Part shown: in pieces, positions 44,858 through 56,174 of the stretch
How the letters are laid out: every line of letters begins with the position of its first letter
Position numbering within the stretch: position 1 is the first letter of the stretch
Source of the DNA: Parasphingopyxis marina
Lineage (GTDB): Bacteria; Pseudomonadota; Alphaproteobacteria; Sphingomonadales; Sphingomonadaceae
NCBI RefSeq assembly: GCF_014237875.1
Contig: NZ_JACJVJ010000002.1
Location: 558,001-622,000 of the forward strand
Length of the DNA stretch: 64,000 nucleotides
Reading direction: 5' to 3'
Position numbers and translations under genes: made by a program
Notes under the pieces: generated by a model
Databases searched by the model: none
Told to the model about the DNA's origin: nothing
What the model saw: the letters and a program-made list of their open reading frames with translations, nothing else

Positions 44858-45717
44858 GCCGCCGCCCTTGCTTCGGCTACGGCGTCGCGCAGCGCCATCT
44901 CCTCTGCCCAGTGGAGTATTTCCATCCGGCCGTCGAAATGCTCGACCAACGCCGTGCAACCTTCCACCCAGTCGCCATCGTTATAATAGTCGATGCCTTC
45001 GATCTCGCGAATTTCCGCGGTATGGATATGGCCGCAAACGACGCCATCGACGCCGCGCTTTCCGGCCTGTTCCGCAACCACTTCCTCGAAATGCGATATG
45101 AATTCGACGGCATTCTTTACCTTGTGTTTGGCCATCTTCGAGAGCGACCAATAGGGAAGCTCCAGCCGCCGCCGCACCGCATTGACCCAGCGGTTAAGGC
45201 CCATCAACAGTTCGTAGGCCATGTCGCCGAGATGGGCGAGCCAGCGATGCGCAAGCATGACCGCATCAAACTCGTCGCCATGGAGCACCAGCAACCTCTT
45301 GCCGTCGGCCGTGTCGTGGATTGCCTTGCGCCGGATTTCGACGCCGCCGAAATCGAGGCCGGTGAACTGGCGAAACATCTCGTCATGATTGCCGGGAATA
45401 TAGACGATTCGGGTGCCGCGCTTGGCGCGCTTCAGGATCCGCCAGACGACATCGTTATGTTCGGCCGGCCAGTAAAAGCGCTTTTTCAGCCGCCAGCCGT
45501 CGATAATGTCCCCGACCAGATACATCGTCTCGCTGTCGGTGCTGTCGAGAAAATCGATCAGCATGTCGGCATTGCATCCCTTGGTGCCGAGATGGATGTC
45601 GGAAATCCAGATCGTCCGGTAGCGGCGTCGCTCGCGCTTCGGCTCAGGGCGTGCTTCGCTATCGCCGGAAAGACGGAAAACGGCGGTATCGGCGAGGAAA
45701 TCTCGCGCTGCATCCAT
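44854..45717 (-). CDS. LpxH-like metallophosphoesterase, 287 aa
   Basis: This calcineurin-type metallophosphoesterase is usually annotated UDP-2,3-diacylglucosamine diphosphatase. Motifs: TIWISDIHLGTKG, MYLVGDIIDGWRLKK, VYIPGNHDEM, LLVLHGDEFDAV and VVCGHIHTAEIREI, i.e. the full dinuclear-metal set. The start at 45717 follows AAGGA; a longer start at 45741 is possible. True LpxH works in lipid A synthesis, which sphingomonads generally lack, so the substrate may be another nucleotide-linked lipid. It is translationally coupled to the glycosyltransferase. Confidence 0.85.
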   Translation of the reverse strand: MDAARDFLADTAVFRLSGDSEARPEPKRERRRYRTIWISDIHLGTKGCNADMLIDFLDSTDSETMYLVGDIIDGWRLKKRFYWPAEHNDVVWRILKRAKRGTRIVYIPGNHDEMFRQFTGLDFGGVEIRRKAIHDTADGKRLLVLHGDEFDAVMLAHRWLAHLGDMAYELLMGLNRWVNAVRRRLELPYWSLSKMAKHKVKNAVEFISHFEEVVAEQAGKRGVDGVVCGHIHTAEIREIEGIDYYNDGDWVEGCTALVEHFDGRMEILHWAEEMALRDAVAEARAAA

Positions 45718-45884
45718 GGCAAATTCCTTGTCCGGTTGCATCGCCTGGCAGCCTATGACGTTTTATTGTTACAGCTGAACGACGCAGGGCGGTTTTTTTG
45801 CCGCGCCGCACAATTTCATGCTTTTTTGCCAATCGGCCGCTCGAGCGTGTAGGATTCCCTCTCTGGAAGAGGAGGAGCGGTGCC

Positions 45885-46592
45885 ATGCACAAGATCGAAC
45901 TCGATCCCGCGCTCGTTGAAAGGCTGACGGTGGAACGCGGCGGACGCCTGCATGTTTTCGACGATTTCGATCCGGCGCGGACTGCGCATCTCGTCATCGA
46001 TCTGCAGAATGGTTTCATGGAACCCGGGGCGCCCGTCGAGGTCCCGCTCGCCAAGGCGATCGTGCCCAACGTCAACACGATTAGCGAGGCCATCCGCAAG
46101 GCCGGCGGAACAAATATTTTCGTGCGCTTCACGACGCCGTCCGAAACCCTGGATGGCTGGTCGAGCTTCTACAAGCGGTTTCCGAAGGAGGTGCGTCAGG
46201 CACATCAGGCGGCTTTTGCCCCGGGCGCACATTACTGGCAGCTCTGGGACGAGCTCGATGTGCGTGCCGACGATCTTGCGGTCGACAAACAGCGATTTTC
46301 TGCCTTCATTCCCGATACGTGCAACCTGCACGAAATCCTGCAGGCCCGGGGTATCGACACTCTGCTCATCACCGGAACGCTTACCAACTGTTGCTGCGAA
46401 TCCACGGCGCGCGATGCGATGCAGCTCAACTACCGGATCATTTTCGCAAGCGACGCCAACGCCACGCTCACCGACGCCGAACATAATGCGACGCTCAACA
46501 ATATGTGCGCCCTGTTCTGCGACGTGATGTCGACCGAAGAAATTCTCGAAGCACTTGAGCGGAAAGCCCCGGCGGCCGTCGCCGCGGAGTAG
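45885..46592 (+). CDS. isochorismatase-family cysteine hydrolase, 235 aa
   Basis: The catalytic triad of the isochorismatase-like superfamily is visible: Asp in HLVIDLQNGFM (residue ~43), Lys in AVDKQRFSAF, and Cys in TGTLTNCCCESTARDA (three consecutive Cys). The start at 45885 follows GGAAGAGGAGGAG. The length is slightly longer than nicotinamidases, nearer to N-carbamoylsarcosine-type or ureidoacrylate-type amidohydrolases. Substrate unknown. It is divergent from the phosphoesterase. Confidence 0.9.
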   Translation: MHKIELDPALVERLTVERGGRLHVFDDFDPARTAHLVIDLQNGFMEPGAPVEVPLAKAIVPNVNTISEAIRKAGGTNIFVRFTTPSETLDGWSSFYKRFPKEVRQAHQAAFAPGAHYWQLWDELDVRADDLAVDKQRFSAFIPDTCNLHEILQARGIDTLLITGTLTNCCCESTARDAMQLNYRIIFASDANATLTDAEHNATLNNMCALFCDVMSTEEILEALERKAPAAVAAE

Positions 46593-46609
46593 GATCGCCG
46601 GTCGCCGGC

Positions 46610-47230
46610 TTACGCATCCATCGAGATGTGACCGGGAATCGCGGCAACGCGCTCCAGCCAGGCGCCGATATGGGGCCAGCGCGCAAGGTCGAACCCGCCC
46701 TGTCCGGCGACATGCGTATAGCCGTAAAGGCAGATGTCGGCGAGACTGAACCGGTCGGCAGCGAGAAAGGGATGACGCCCCAGATGCTCGTCCATCAGGG
46801 TCAGCGCCGCTTCGCCGCCGGCAATCTTGCCGGGCACCAACGCCCGCTGCTCGGCCGACATATTCTCCTCGCCGACATAAAGTTTGTAGTAGCGCATCGT
46901 CGCGATGTTTGGTTCGTGAGAATATTGTTCCCAGAACATCCAGTGCAGCATGTCCGCATGGCCGAACCGGTCGAACGGGATCAGCGTGCTTCCGGCCGCG
47001 AGCCAATGGCAGGCGGCATTGCTCTCGGCGAGAAAGCGGTCGCCGATCTGCAGCACCGGAATCTTGCCGATGGCGTTAATGCGCGTGAGAAATTCGGGCG
47101 TTCGCGTCTCGCCCGCCATGATGTCATAGCTCTTGCGGTCGAGCGTGATGCCCAGATGCGCAGCCGTCAGCCGGATCTTGTAGCAATTGCCGCTGCCAGC
47201 GTCCTCGTGGAGGACCAGGTCCCGCGTCAT
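46610..47230 (-). CDS. glutathione S-transferase, 206 aa
   Basis: A cytosolic GST with an N-terminal thioredoxin-like domain (MTRDLVLHEDAGSGNCYKIRLTAAHLGI, then RINAIGKIPVLQIGDRFLAESNAACHWLA, where the Pro-Val and Glu-Ser residues bind glutathione) and a helical C-terminal domain with FLAADRFSLADICLYGYTHVA. It starts at 47230, overlapping the quinone oxidoreductase stop (ATGA), so the two are co-transcribed and probably act together on electrophiles/quinones. Reaction not determinable from sequence. Confidence 0.92.
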   Translation of the reverse strand: MTRDLVLHEDAGSGNCYKIRLTAAHLGITLDRKSYDIMAGETRTPEFLTRINAIGKIPVLQIGDRFLAESNAACHWLAAGSTLIPFDRFGHADMLHWMFWEQYSHEPNIATMRYYKLYVGEENMSAEQRALVPGKIAGGEAALTLMDEHLGRHPFLAADRFSLADICLYGYTHVAGQGGFDLARWPHIGAWLERVAAIPGHISMDA

Positions 47231-48231
47231 TCGACCGACAGCACGATCTTGCCGATATGATCGCCGGCTTCCATTCGCGCATGGGCTGCGGCGGCTTCGG
47301 CAAGCGGGAAGCTCTCGTCCATCACCGGGCGGAGTTTGCCTTCCGCGACAAACGGCCAGACGGTCGCTTCGATCTCGTCGGCGAGCAAGCTCTTGAACTC
47401 CACCGAACGCGCACGAAGCGTCGATCCGGTCAGGGTCAACCGCCGCGACATAATCTGCGCCATGTTTATGGTCGCCTCGAGCCCGCCCTGAACGGCAATC
47501 GTGACGTGCCGTCCATCTTCCTTCAGGCACCGGATATTGCGCGGCACATAATCGCCCGCGACCATGTCCAGCACGATCTCGACGCCCGTGTCGCCGGTGA
47601 TCCGCTTCACCTCCTCGACGAAATCCTGCGTCTTGTAATCGATCGCATGGGCCGCGCCGATTTCCAGCGCGGCAGCGCATTTCGCTTCGCTGCCGCAGGT
47701 CACGATCACGGTCAGATCGAACAACTTGCCGAGCATGATCGCCATCGAACCGATGCCGCTCGTGCCGCCATGAACGAGAACGGTTTCGCCTTCTCGCGCA
47801 TAGGCGCGCTCGAACAGATTGTGCCAGACGGTAAACAGCGTTTCAGGGAACGCTGCGGCCTCGCGCATGGAAAGCGCCTCGGGCACGGGAAGGCACTGAC
47901 CCACAGGCGCCGCGCAATATTCTGCATAGCCCCCGCCGGCAACGAGTGCGCAGACCGGTTGTCCGATCAGCAGCCTGTCGACATTTTCGCCGAGCGCGAC
48001 GACCTCGCCCGCGATTTCAAGCCCGGGAATTTTTGGCGCACCCGGCGGCGGCGGGTAGAAACCCCTACGCTGGATAACGTCCGGACGATTGACGCCGGCC
48101 GCCGCCACCTTGACCAGGACCTCGCCCGGCCCGGGCCGCGGTACGGGTCGAGTAACGGGTTGCAGAACCTCCGGAGGCCCCGGATCATTGAAATCGATTG
48201 CGGTCATTTCGTCTGGAAACGCGCCCATCAT
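47227..48231 (-). CDS. NADPH:quinone oxidoreductase-like (zinc-less MDR family), 334 aa
   Basis: A medium-chain dehydrogenase/reductase of the QOR/PIG3 group that reduces quinones or enoyl compounds with NADPH. FNDPGPPEVLQP opens the fold; NRPDVIQRRGFYPPPPGAPKIPGLEIAGEVVALGE and ETVLVHGGTSGIGSMAIMLGKLF (nucleotide-binding) are diagnostic. The catalytic-zinc Cys/His set is absent. AGGGGAAA before 48231 supports the start. It overlaps the GST gene. Confidence 0.92.
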   Translation of the reverse strand: MMGAFPDEMTAIDFNDPGPPEVLQPVTRPVPRPGPGEVLVKVAAAGVNRPDVIQRRGFYPPPPGAPKIPGLEIAGEVVALGENVDRLLIGQPVCALVAGGGYAEYCAAPVGQCLPVPEALSMREAAAFPETLFTVWHNLFERAYAREGETVLVHGGTSGIGSMAIMLGKLFDLTVIVTCGSEAKCAAALEIGAAHAIDYKTQDFVEEVKRITGDTGVEIVLDMVAGDYVPRNIRCLKEDGRHVTIAVQGGLEATINMAQIMSRRLTLTGSTLRARSVEFKSLLADEIEATVWPFVAEGKLRPVMDESFPLAEAAAAHARMEAGDHIGKIVLSVE

Positions 48232-48302
48232 TTTCCCCTACAAGGCACGTGAATTTACACGGCCATATTGACACCGGGGGGGCGAGGGTCAACTTTAGGT
48301 GC

Positions 48303-48500
48303 ATGGATCTGGACGAACTTTTCGCCAAGACGCCTGAAGAACCGCTGACACAGCTGTGCAAGCAGGATCTCGACCCGCTATCGGTCGAGGAGCTGGAAGC
48401 GCGGATCGAGGCGCTGGAAGGCGAAATCGTCCGGGTACGGAAAAAGCTCGATGGTGCGGTCACCCACCGCAAAGCGGCAGATGAGCTGTTCAAGCGATGA
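48303..48500 (+). CDS. DUF1192 family protein, 65 aa
   Basis: This small acidic helical protein of the alphaproteobacterial DUF1192 family shows the consensus LSVEELEARIEALEGEIVRVR and ends ..HRKAADELFK. The start at 48303 (MDLDELFAK) fits. The function is unknown. It is divergent from the quinone oxidoreductase gene and 145 bp upstream of clpA. Confidence 0.88.
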   Translation: MDLDELFAKTPEEPLTQLCKQDLDPLSVEELEARIEALEGEIVRVRKKLDGAVTHRKAADELFKR

Positions 48501-48645
48501 CGAAGCGGCGGATTTCTCGCCTCGGAGGCACTGCCCAGGGCAAAATCGCCGCTCTTTCTGACCGATTTGTTAACTTTTCCGTTAACCATTCCCATATAGG
48601 TTATCCCTCGCCCCGGAGTATTTGGGGCCGGCAAGGAGTTAATTG

Positions 48646-50976
<2,331 letters not shown>

Positions 50977-51016
50977 ATGGGGCACGCCGGCACGGGCTGG
51001 CGTGGCCGCCATTTGT

Positions 51017-51034
51017 GTATTATATAAATAATAC
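51017..51034. promoter_or_regulatory. AT-rich palindrome abutting the PBP1a start
   Basis: GTATTAT-ATAA-ATAATAC ends 3 bp before the ATG at 51038. It contains the -10-like TATAAAT, and no Shine-Dalgarno precedes the start. Confidence 0.5.
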
Positions 51035-51037
51035 AGC

Positions 51038-53164
51038 ATGGCTTCGAGCAACCGCCTTTTCCCCTGGAGCGGCCTCTTCGCGCGATCCGCGCCGGGCGAT
51101 CGCGCGTCTTACGACCATGACCCGTACGACGACGATCCCTATGACGAATATTACGCGCCCCATGGCGAGCCCTCGGACGAAGGCGATGAGTTCCCCGATG
51201 AACCGCCGCGCGGCAAATGGCGGCGACGCTGGCGGATCGCGCGGTGGGGCCTTCGCATATCCCTGGCACTGCTCGCGATACTCATTGGCTGGCTGCTGAT
51301 ATGGGCACCGGTTTCGCGGACGGCAGAGCCCCTCGTCCCGCCGCCGATAGTGCTGACCGCCTCTGACGGCACACCGATAGCGCGGATGGGCCCGATCATG
51401 GAGGCGCCGGTCCGGATGAGCGAATTGCCGCCCCATGTCCGCCAGGCCTTTCTTGCGATCGAGGACAGAAGGTTCGACGATCATTGGGGTATCGACCCGC
51501 AGGGTATCGCCCGTGCGCTCTGGACCAACATTACCTCGGACGAGACGCATGGCGGCAGCACAATCACCCAGCAGCTCGCCAAGCTGACCTATCTGAATTC
51601 GGAACGCACCCTGTTCCGGAAAATCCGCGAGGTGCCTATTGCGCTCTGGCTCGAGCTTTGGTTGACCAAGGACGAAATCCTCGAACGCTATCTGTCGAAC
51701 ACCTATTTCGGGGACAATGTGTACGGGCTGCGCGCCGCCTCGCTTCACTATTTCTACCGGCAACCCGAAAATCTGACGCTCAGCCAGGCGACCATGCTGG
51801 CGGGGCTGGTCAAGGCACCTTCCCGCCTCGCGCCGACCCATAATCTGGAACTGGCGCAGGCCCGCCAGCGCATCGTGCTCTCTGCGATGGTCGATGCCGG
51901 CTATCTGACCCAGACGGAGGCCGATGCAGTGGAACCTGCAACCGTGGATCACCGCCCTCCTCCGCCGATGCCGCGCGGCAGCTACTTCGCCGATTGGGCG
52001 CTCGCCGAGGCCAGGGAAACCCATGCAACGGGGTATGACACGATAGAGATCCGCACCACGCTCAACGCCCATTTCCAGTCGCTGGCAGAGCGCGTGACGC
52101 GGCAGGGTACGCCAGCGGGCGCGCAAGTTGCCCTCGTGGCCATGCGGACCAATGGCGAAGTCGTCGCAATGGTCGGCGGCCAGGATTACGACGCCTCGCC
52201 CTTCAACCGGGCCACACAGGCCGTGCGCCAGCCGGGATCGACCTTCAAGTTGATCGTCTATTTTGCGGCGCTCGAGGCCGGACTGACGCCCGACACCATG
52301 GTCGAGGACAGCCCGATCGAATTTGGCGAATACCGTCCGGAAAACGCCGGCGGACGGTATCGCGGCCGGATCACCCTACGTGAAGCTTTTGCCCGCTCGA
52401 GCAATGTTGTCGCCGTTCGTCTCTACCAGCAGCTCGGCCCGGCGGCGATCGCGGATGCCGCACAGAAGCTGGGGCTCGAGCGCGAGCTTCCCGGCAATGC
52501 GAGCGCGGCGCTTGGTAGCGGAGGCATGACACTGATCGAACTGGTTTCTGCCTATGCCGCCGTCGCCAACGGCGCATCGCCGGTCACACCACATGCGCTC
52601 GTTCAGCCCGATCCGGGATTTTTCGAACGCATTTTCGATTCCGGCTACACCCTGTCCACCCGGCGGCGCGGCCAATTGCTCGACCTGCTCGGCACCGCGA
52701 TCGACGATGGCACCGGCACTGCGGCCCGCCTTCCCATCCCGGCCTATGGCAAGACCGGGACGAGCCAGGACAGCCGCGACGCGCTGTTCATCGGCTTTGC
52801 GGGCGATCTTGTCGTCGGTGTATGGATCGGCAATGACGACAACACGCCGCTCGGCCATGCCAGCGGCGGCGGAGCGCCCGCGCGAATCTGGCGCAATTTC
52901 ATGACCAGCGCGATCGCCGATGCCGCACCGCGCCAGCTGCCGCGGCCGGCACCGGTACAGCAACCCGAAGAACCCGAATTCGACAAGCCGGACATCACGA
53001 TCGATGCGGACGGAGTCACCATCGGCACCAGCGCCGGCAGTGCGCGCATCACCGTCGACGATGACGGTATCGACATTGAACCGGATCCGGAAATTCGCCG
53101 CCGCCTCGACGAGCTGGAACGGATCGGTAATGCCGGAGAAAAGCCGCCTGCGGACGGCAATTAG
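51038..53164 (+). CDS. penicillin-binding protein 1A family (class A PBP), 708 aa
   Basis: A bifunctional peptidoglycan polymerase and transpeptidase. After an acidic, Tyr/Pro/Asp-rich cytoplasmic segment (residues ~25-60) and a membrane anchor (WGLRISLALLAILIGWLLIW, ~70-90), the glycosyltransferase domain shows AIEDRRFDDHWGIDPQGIAR and GGSTITQQLAKLTYL. The transpeptidase domain shows the acylation motif GSTFKLIVY (SxxK), SSN, and KTGTSQD. The last ~70 residues form an acidic, repeated ITIDADGVTI/ITVDDDGIDI segment. A putative LpoA-like activator is encoded at 18.7 kb. Confidence 0.95.
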   Translation: MASSNRLFPWSGLFARSAPGDRASYDHDPYDDDPYDEYYAPHGEPSDEGDEFPDEPPRGKWRRRWRIARWGLRISLALLAILIGWLLIWAPVSRTAEPLVPPPIVLTASDGTPIARMGPIMEAPVRMSELPPHVRQAFLAIEDRRFDDHWGIDPQGIARALWTNITSDETHGGSTITQQLAKLTYLNSERTLFRKIREVPIALWLELWLTKDEILERYLSNTYFGDNVYGLRAASLHYFYRQPENLTLSQATMLAGLVKAPSRLAPTHNLELAQARQRIVLSAMVDAGYLTQTEADAVEPATVDHRPPPPMPRGSYFADWALAEARETHATGYDTIEIRTTLNAHFQSLAERVTRQGTPAGAQVALVAMRTNGEVVAMVGGQDYDASPFNRATQAVRQPGSTFKLIVYFAALEAGLTPDTMVEDSPIEFGEYRPENAGGRYRGRITLREAFARSSNVVAVRLYQQLGPAAIADAAQKLGLERELPGNASAALGSGGMTLIELVSAYAAVANGASPVTPHALVQPDPGFFERIFDSGYTLSTRRRGQLLDLLGTAIDDGTGTAARLPIPAYGKTGTSQDSRDALFIGFAGDLVVGVWIGNDDNTPLGHASGGGAPARIWRNFMTSAIADAAPRQLPRPAPVQQPEEPEFDKPDITIDADGVTIGTSAGSARITVDDDGIDIEPDPEIRRRLDELERIGNAGEKPPADGN

Positions 53165-53188
53165 GCGGTTTTCGGGCCCATACCGATG

Positions 53189-54433
53189 CTAACGCGCGGC
53201 CATCTTGTAGACTGGCATTTCGCCGACGCCCTTGAGCATGATCGCTTCGGGCGGGCCAAATTCATATTCGCCCTTGGACCGCAAATAGGTGGCTTCCGAA
53301 ACGGCGATGCCATCGCGATCGGCAACGCCCTCGATCCGGCTGGCGATATTCATCGTCTCGCCCCAATAATCATAGGCCATCCGGGTTTCGCCGATTACCC
53401 CGCCAACCACGGGCCCCGAATGGATGCCGATCCGCACATGCACGTCGAGCCCGGTCGATGCTCGCACCTCTTCCAGGCCCGCTATCAGGGCGCGAGCAAA
53501 GGCGATCGCAGACAAGGCGCTATTCTCGGCCGGCGAATTGCCGCCGCTGATCGCCAGATAGGCGTCTCCGATCGTCTTGACCTTCTCTACCCCGGTTTCC
53601 GCCGCGCACCGGTCGGCGACCGAGAACAGCGAGTTGAGCAGATCGATGAGATGCCCGGGCGATACGCTCTTCGAAAGCTGGGTGAAGCCCATGACATCGG
53701 CGAACACGACCGAGGCATCGGAATAGGCGTCGGCAACGACCTGCCCTGCCCTGATCCGTTGCGCGGCGGTTTGCGGCAGTACGTTGAACAACAATTCTTC
53801 GGTCTTGGCCCGCTCGATATCGAGTTCTTCCTGCAGCACGAAGGACTGGCGGTGGGCGCGGGTCAGCGCGAGGTTCAGCACGAACATCACGATCGCGCCA
53901 GTCAGATAGCTGAGGCCCGAATAGACATGACCGGCCGCCGTCGATTCGAGCAGGAACAACACGACCGAGAATACGATAGCATGGCAGGCGAACCAGCCGA
54001 GGAACCAGCGAGGCCGACCCGCAAAGGATATCGCGACGAAGGCGCTGACGATCAGTCCGCTTATCGCGATGCTGGCATGGCCGCCGGCGCCGATCCGGTT
54101 CAGCTCGTTGTAGAGGATGACATTATCGGCCGTAAGGATCGTCGCAAGGGCGAGCAGGCAGATGAAATCTATGGCCGGGCGTATGAGATAACCGTGCCAA
54201 AAGGTCGCCCCGAAATAGCCGCCGAGCACGAGCAAGGCGGTGGCCAGCAACCCTGAAAACCGGATTTCGTCGCCCTGGTCGAAGAAGAGCGGATTGACGA
54301 CGGTATAGACCATCAGGATCGCGCCAACGATCACTGCATAAGCGCGGACGAAAGGTACCAGCCGCTCGCGTTCGGCGCGCAGGAAACGCGTTTCGGTTTC
54401 CTCGTCGAATCGGCCCATCAACGGAACTGCCAT
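53189..54433 (-). CDS. membrane class III adenylate/guanylate cyclase, 414 aa
   Basis: Six hydrophobic segments in residues ~30-195 (e.g. AYAVIVGAILMVYTVV, GLLATALLVLGGYFGA, FVAISFAGRPRWFLGW, AIVFSVVLFLLES, LTGAIVMFVLNLAL) form the membrane domain. The cyclase domain (~225-400) carries SVVFADVMGFTQLSKSVSP with metal-binding Asp, KVKTIGDAYLAISGG, and VRIGIHSGPVVGGVIG followed by YDYWGETMNIASRIEG. The start at 54433 follows GAGAGGGGCGGC. A CRP-type binding site is at 25.8 kb, consistent with cAMP signalling. ATP vs GTP preference is unproven. Confidence 0.92.
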   Translation of the reverse strand: MAVPLMGRFDEETETRFLRAERERLVPFVRAYAVIVGAILMVYTVVNPLFFDQGDEIRFSGLLATALLVLGGYFGATFWHGYLIRPAIDFICLLALATILTADNVILYNELNRIGAGGHASIAISGLIVSAFVAISFAGRPRWFLGWFACHAIVFSVVLFLLESTAAGHVYSGLSYLTGAIVMFVLNLALTRAHRQSFVLQEELDIERAKTEELLFNVLPQTAAQRIRAGQVVADAYSDASVVFADVMGFTQLSKSVSPGHLIDLLNSLFSVADRCAAETGVEKVKTIGDAYLAISGGNSPAENSALSAIAFARALIAGLEEVRASTGLDVHVRIGIHSGPVVGGVIGETRMAYDYWGETMNIASRIEGVADRDGIAVSEATYLRSKGEYEFGPPEAIMLKGVGEMPVYKMAAR

Positions 54434-54579
54434 GCCGCCCCTCTCCCGTGACATCGATTGTTCATAGCACCGAAGCGTTTAGCAATGGAAAAAGCGCGAA
54501 ATCGGATCGGTCCCCCGTCCGGCTCTCAACAATGTCACGCAAATCGGCTATTCTCGCCACACGCAGAAGGAGCGCTTGC

Positions 54580-55209
54580 ATGGCCGAACTCACTTTTTAC
54601 ACCAATCCGATGTCGCGCGGGCAGATCGCCCGCTGGATGCTGGAAGAAATCGGCGAACCCTACGACCAGGTTATCCTCGACTATGGAACGACGATGAAAG
54701 GCGAGGAATATCTCGCGATCAATCCGATGGGCAAGGTCCCCGCGATCAAGGATGGCAATCACGTCGTCACCGAAGCGGCCGCGATCTGCGCCTATTTGGC
54801 CGAGGCCTATCCCGATGCCGGGCTCGCGCCCACGGCTGAAGAGCGCGCGGACTATTACCGCTGGCTGTTCTTCGCGGCGGGACCGGTGGAAGCGGCGGTG
54901 ACCAGCAGACATATGCAATGGGAGCCGACCGACGAGCAGAAGGCGACTCTCGGCTTTGGTTCGTTCGATGACGCGATCGGCGCGCTCGAACAATGGTTCA
55001 CCACGCACGACTATGTCTGCGGAGACCGCTTCACTGCCGCCGATGTCTATGTCGGCGCACAAGTGGACTGGGGGCTGACCTTCGGTACGATTCCCGAATG
55101 CGAGGCGTTCACGGCCTATGCCGAGCGCCTGCGTGGTCGCGCAGCCTACAAGAAGGCCAAGGAAATCGATCAGGCGCTGATGCCGCAGGAACAACCCGCA
55201 ACCAGCTAG
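54580..55209 (+). CDS. glutathione S-transferase, 209 aa
   Basis: This GST has an N-terminal thioredoxin-like domain (MAELTFYTNPMSRGQIARWMLEEIGEPYDQVILDYG; NPMGKVPAIKDGNHVVTEAAAICAYLAEAYPDAGLAP) and a C-terminal helical domain with FTAADVYVGAQVDWGL. The Ser in NPMSRG is in the position of the usual catalytic hydroxyl. The start at 54580 follows AGAAGGAG. It is a different GST subtype from that at 46.6 kb. A bidirectional terminator follows. Confidence 0.92.
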   Translation: MAELTFYTNPMSRGQIARWMLEEIGEPYDQVILDYGTTMKGEEYLAINPMGKVPAIKDGNHVVTEAAAICAYLAEAYPDAGLAPTAEERADYYRWLFFAAGPVEAAVTSRHMQWEPTDEQKATLGFGSFDDAIGALEQWFTTHDYVCGDRFTAADVYVGAQVDWGLTFGTIPECEAFTAYAERLRGRAAYKKAKEIDQALMPQEQPATS

Positions 55210-55239
55210 TCGCCAAGACCAAAACGCGGTTTGAAAAAG

Positions 55240-55278
55240 AAAAGGCCCAGCGAGTTTCCCCGCCGGGCCTTTTTCGTT
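55240..55278. terminator. bidirectional terminator between GST and Bax-inhibitor genes
   Basis: AAAAGGCCC (55240-55248) and GGGCCTTTT (55265-55273) pair; T-runs follow on the plus strand (CGTTTTT) and A-runs lie before on the plus strand, giving U-tracts in both directions. Confidence 0.8.
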
Positions 55279-55294
55279 TTTCTATCAAGCGATC

Positions 55295-56047
55295 CTAGTC
55301 GCGGCCGCCCATAAACTGGAGCAGGAACAGGAACATGTTGATGAAGTCGAGATAGAGGTTCAGCGCCCCCATGATCACCGTCTTCCCCATCATGTCGGTA
55401 CCCGCGACATAAGCGTACATGCTCTTGATCTTCTGCGTGTCGTAGGCGGTGAGGCCGGCGAAGATCAGCACGCCGATCGCGCTGATGACGAAGCTCATTG
55501 CCTCGGACTGGAGGAAAATATTGACCACCATCGCGACGATCAGGCCGATCAGCCCCATCAGCAAGAAGGTACCCCAGCCGCTAAGATCCTTCTTCGTCGT
55601 ATAACCCCAGAGGCTGAGGCTGACGAACGCGGCCGAAGTCGCGAAGAAGGTCTGCGCGATCGAAGTGCCCGTGTAGCGCAGGAAGATGGTCGACAGGGAC
55701 AGGCCCATTACCACCGCAAAGCCCCAGAAACAGGCCTGAAGCGCACCGGTGGAAAGCCGGTTGAGCCCGAAACTCATTACCAGCACGAAGGCGAGCGGTG
55801 CGAGCATGATAACCCAGGCGAGCGGACCGCCGGCAAGGATGATCGTCGCTGCCGGCGATTCCACGCCGCCGCGCGCGAACAGCATCGCGACGATGCCCGT
55901 CAAAAGCACGCCCGAAGCCATGTAATTGTAGACCTTGAGCATGTAAGACCGGAGACCGGCGTCGAAAGTGACGTCCCGTTCGCGGGTGTCGAGCCTGCCC
56001 CGGGGTTGCCCCTGAAGGCCGGCATTCGGATCGGACCAGTTGGCCAT
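55295..56047 (-). CDS. Bax inhibitor-1/YccA family membrane protein, 250 aa
   Basis: A seven-helix inner-membrane protein of the BI-1 (TMBIM) family. MANWSDPNAGLQGQPRGRLDTRERDVTFDAGLRSYML precedes the helices; the family pattern GLSLSTIFLRYTGTSIAQTFFATSAAFVSLSLWGY and the C-terminal segment LIFAGLTAYDTQKIKSMY (with the conserved acidic pair region) are present. Members are linked to Ca2+/H+ leak and stress tolerance and, in E. coli (YccA), to FtsH inhibition. Role here inferred only. Confidence 0.93.
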   Translation of the reverse strand: MANWSDPNAGLQGQPRGRLDTRERDVTFDAGLRSYMLKVYNYMASGVLLTGIVAMLFARGGVESPAATIILAGGPLAWVIMLAPLAFVLVMSFGLNRLSTGALQACFWGFAVVMGLSLSTIFLRYTGTSIAQTFFATSAAFVSLSLWGYTTKKDLSGWGTFLLMGLIGLIVAMVVNIFLQSEAMSFVISAIGVLIFAGLTAYDTQKIKSMYAYVAGTDMMGKTVIMGALNLYLDFINMFLFLLQFMGGRD

Positions 56048-56174
56048 TTCCTGTCATCTCCTTGTCAAATCAGCCAAAACTGCTGAATTCCTCCACAATA
56101 TCGGCTATTTCCCCGTGATTTTCAAGGCCAGTGGGCGCGCCATCTGCAAACGAATCGGCTAGAATGGATTTGCC

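Noticed and set aside
48570-48586. CtrA-binding site upstream of clpA (TTAA...TTAAC).
   Set aside because: The two half-sites are 8 bp apart, whereas the CtrA consensus needs 7; both lie in GTTAAC, itself palindromic, so chance is likely.
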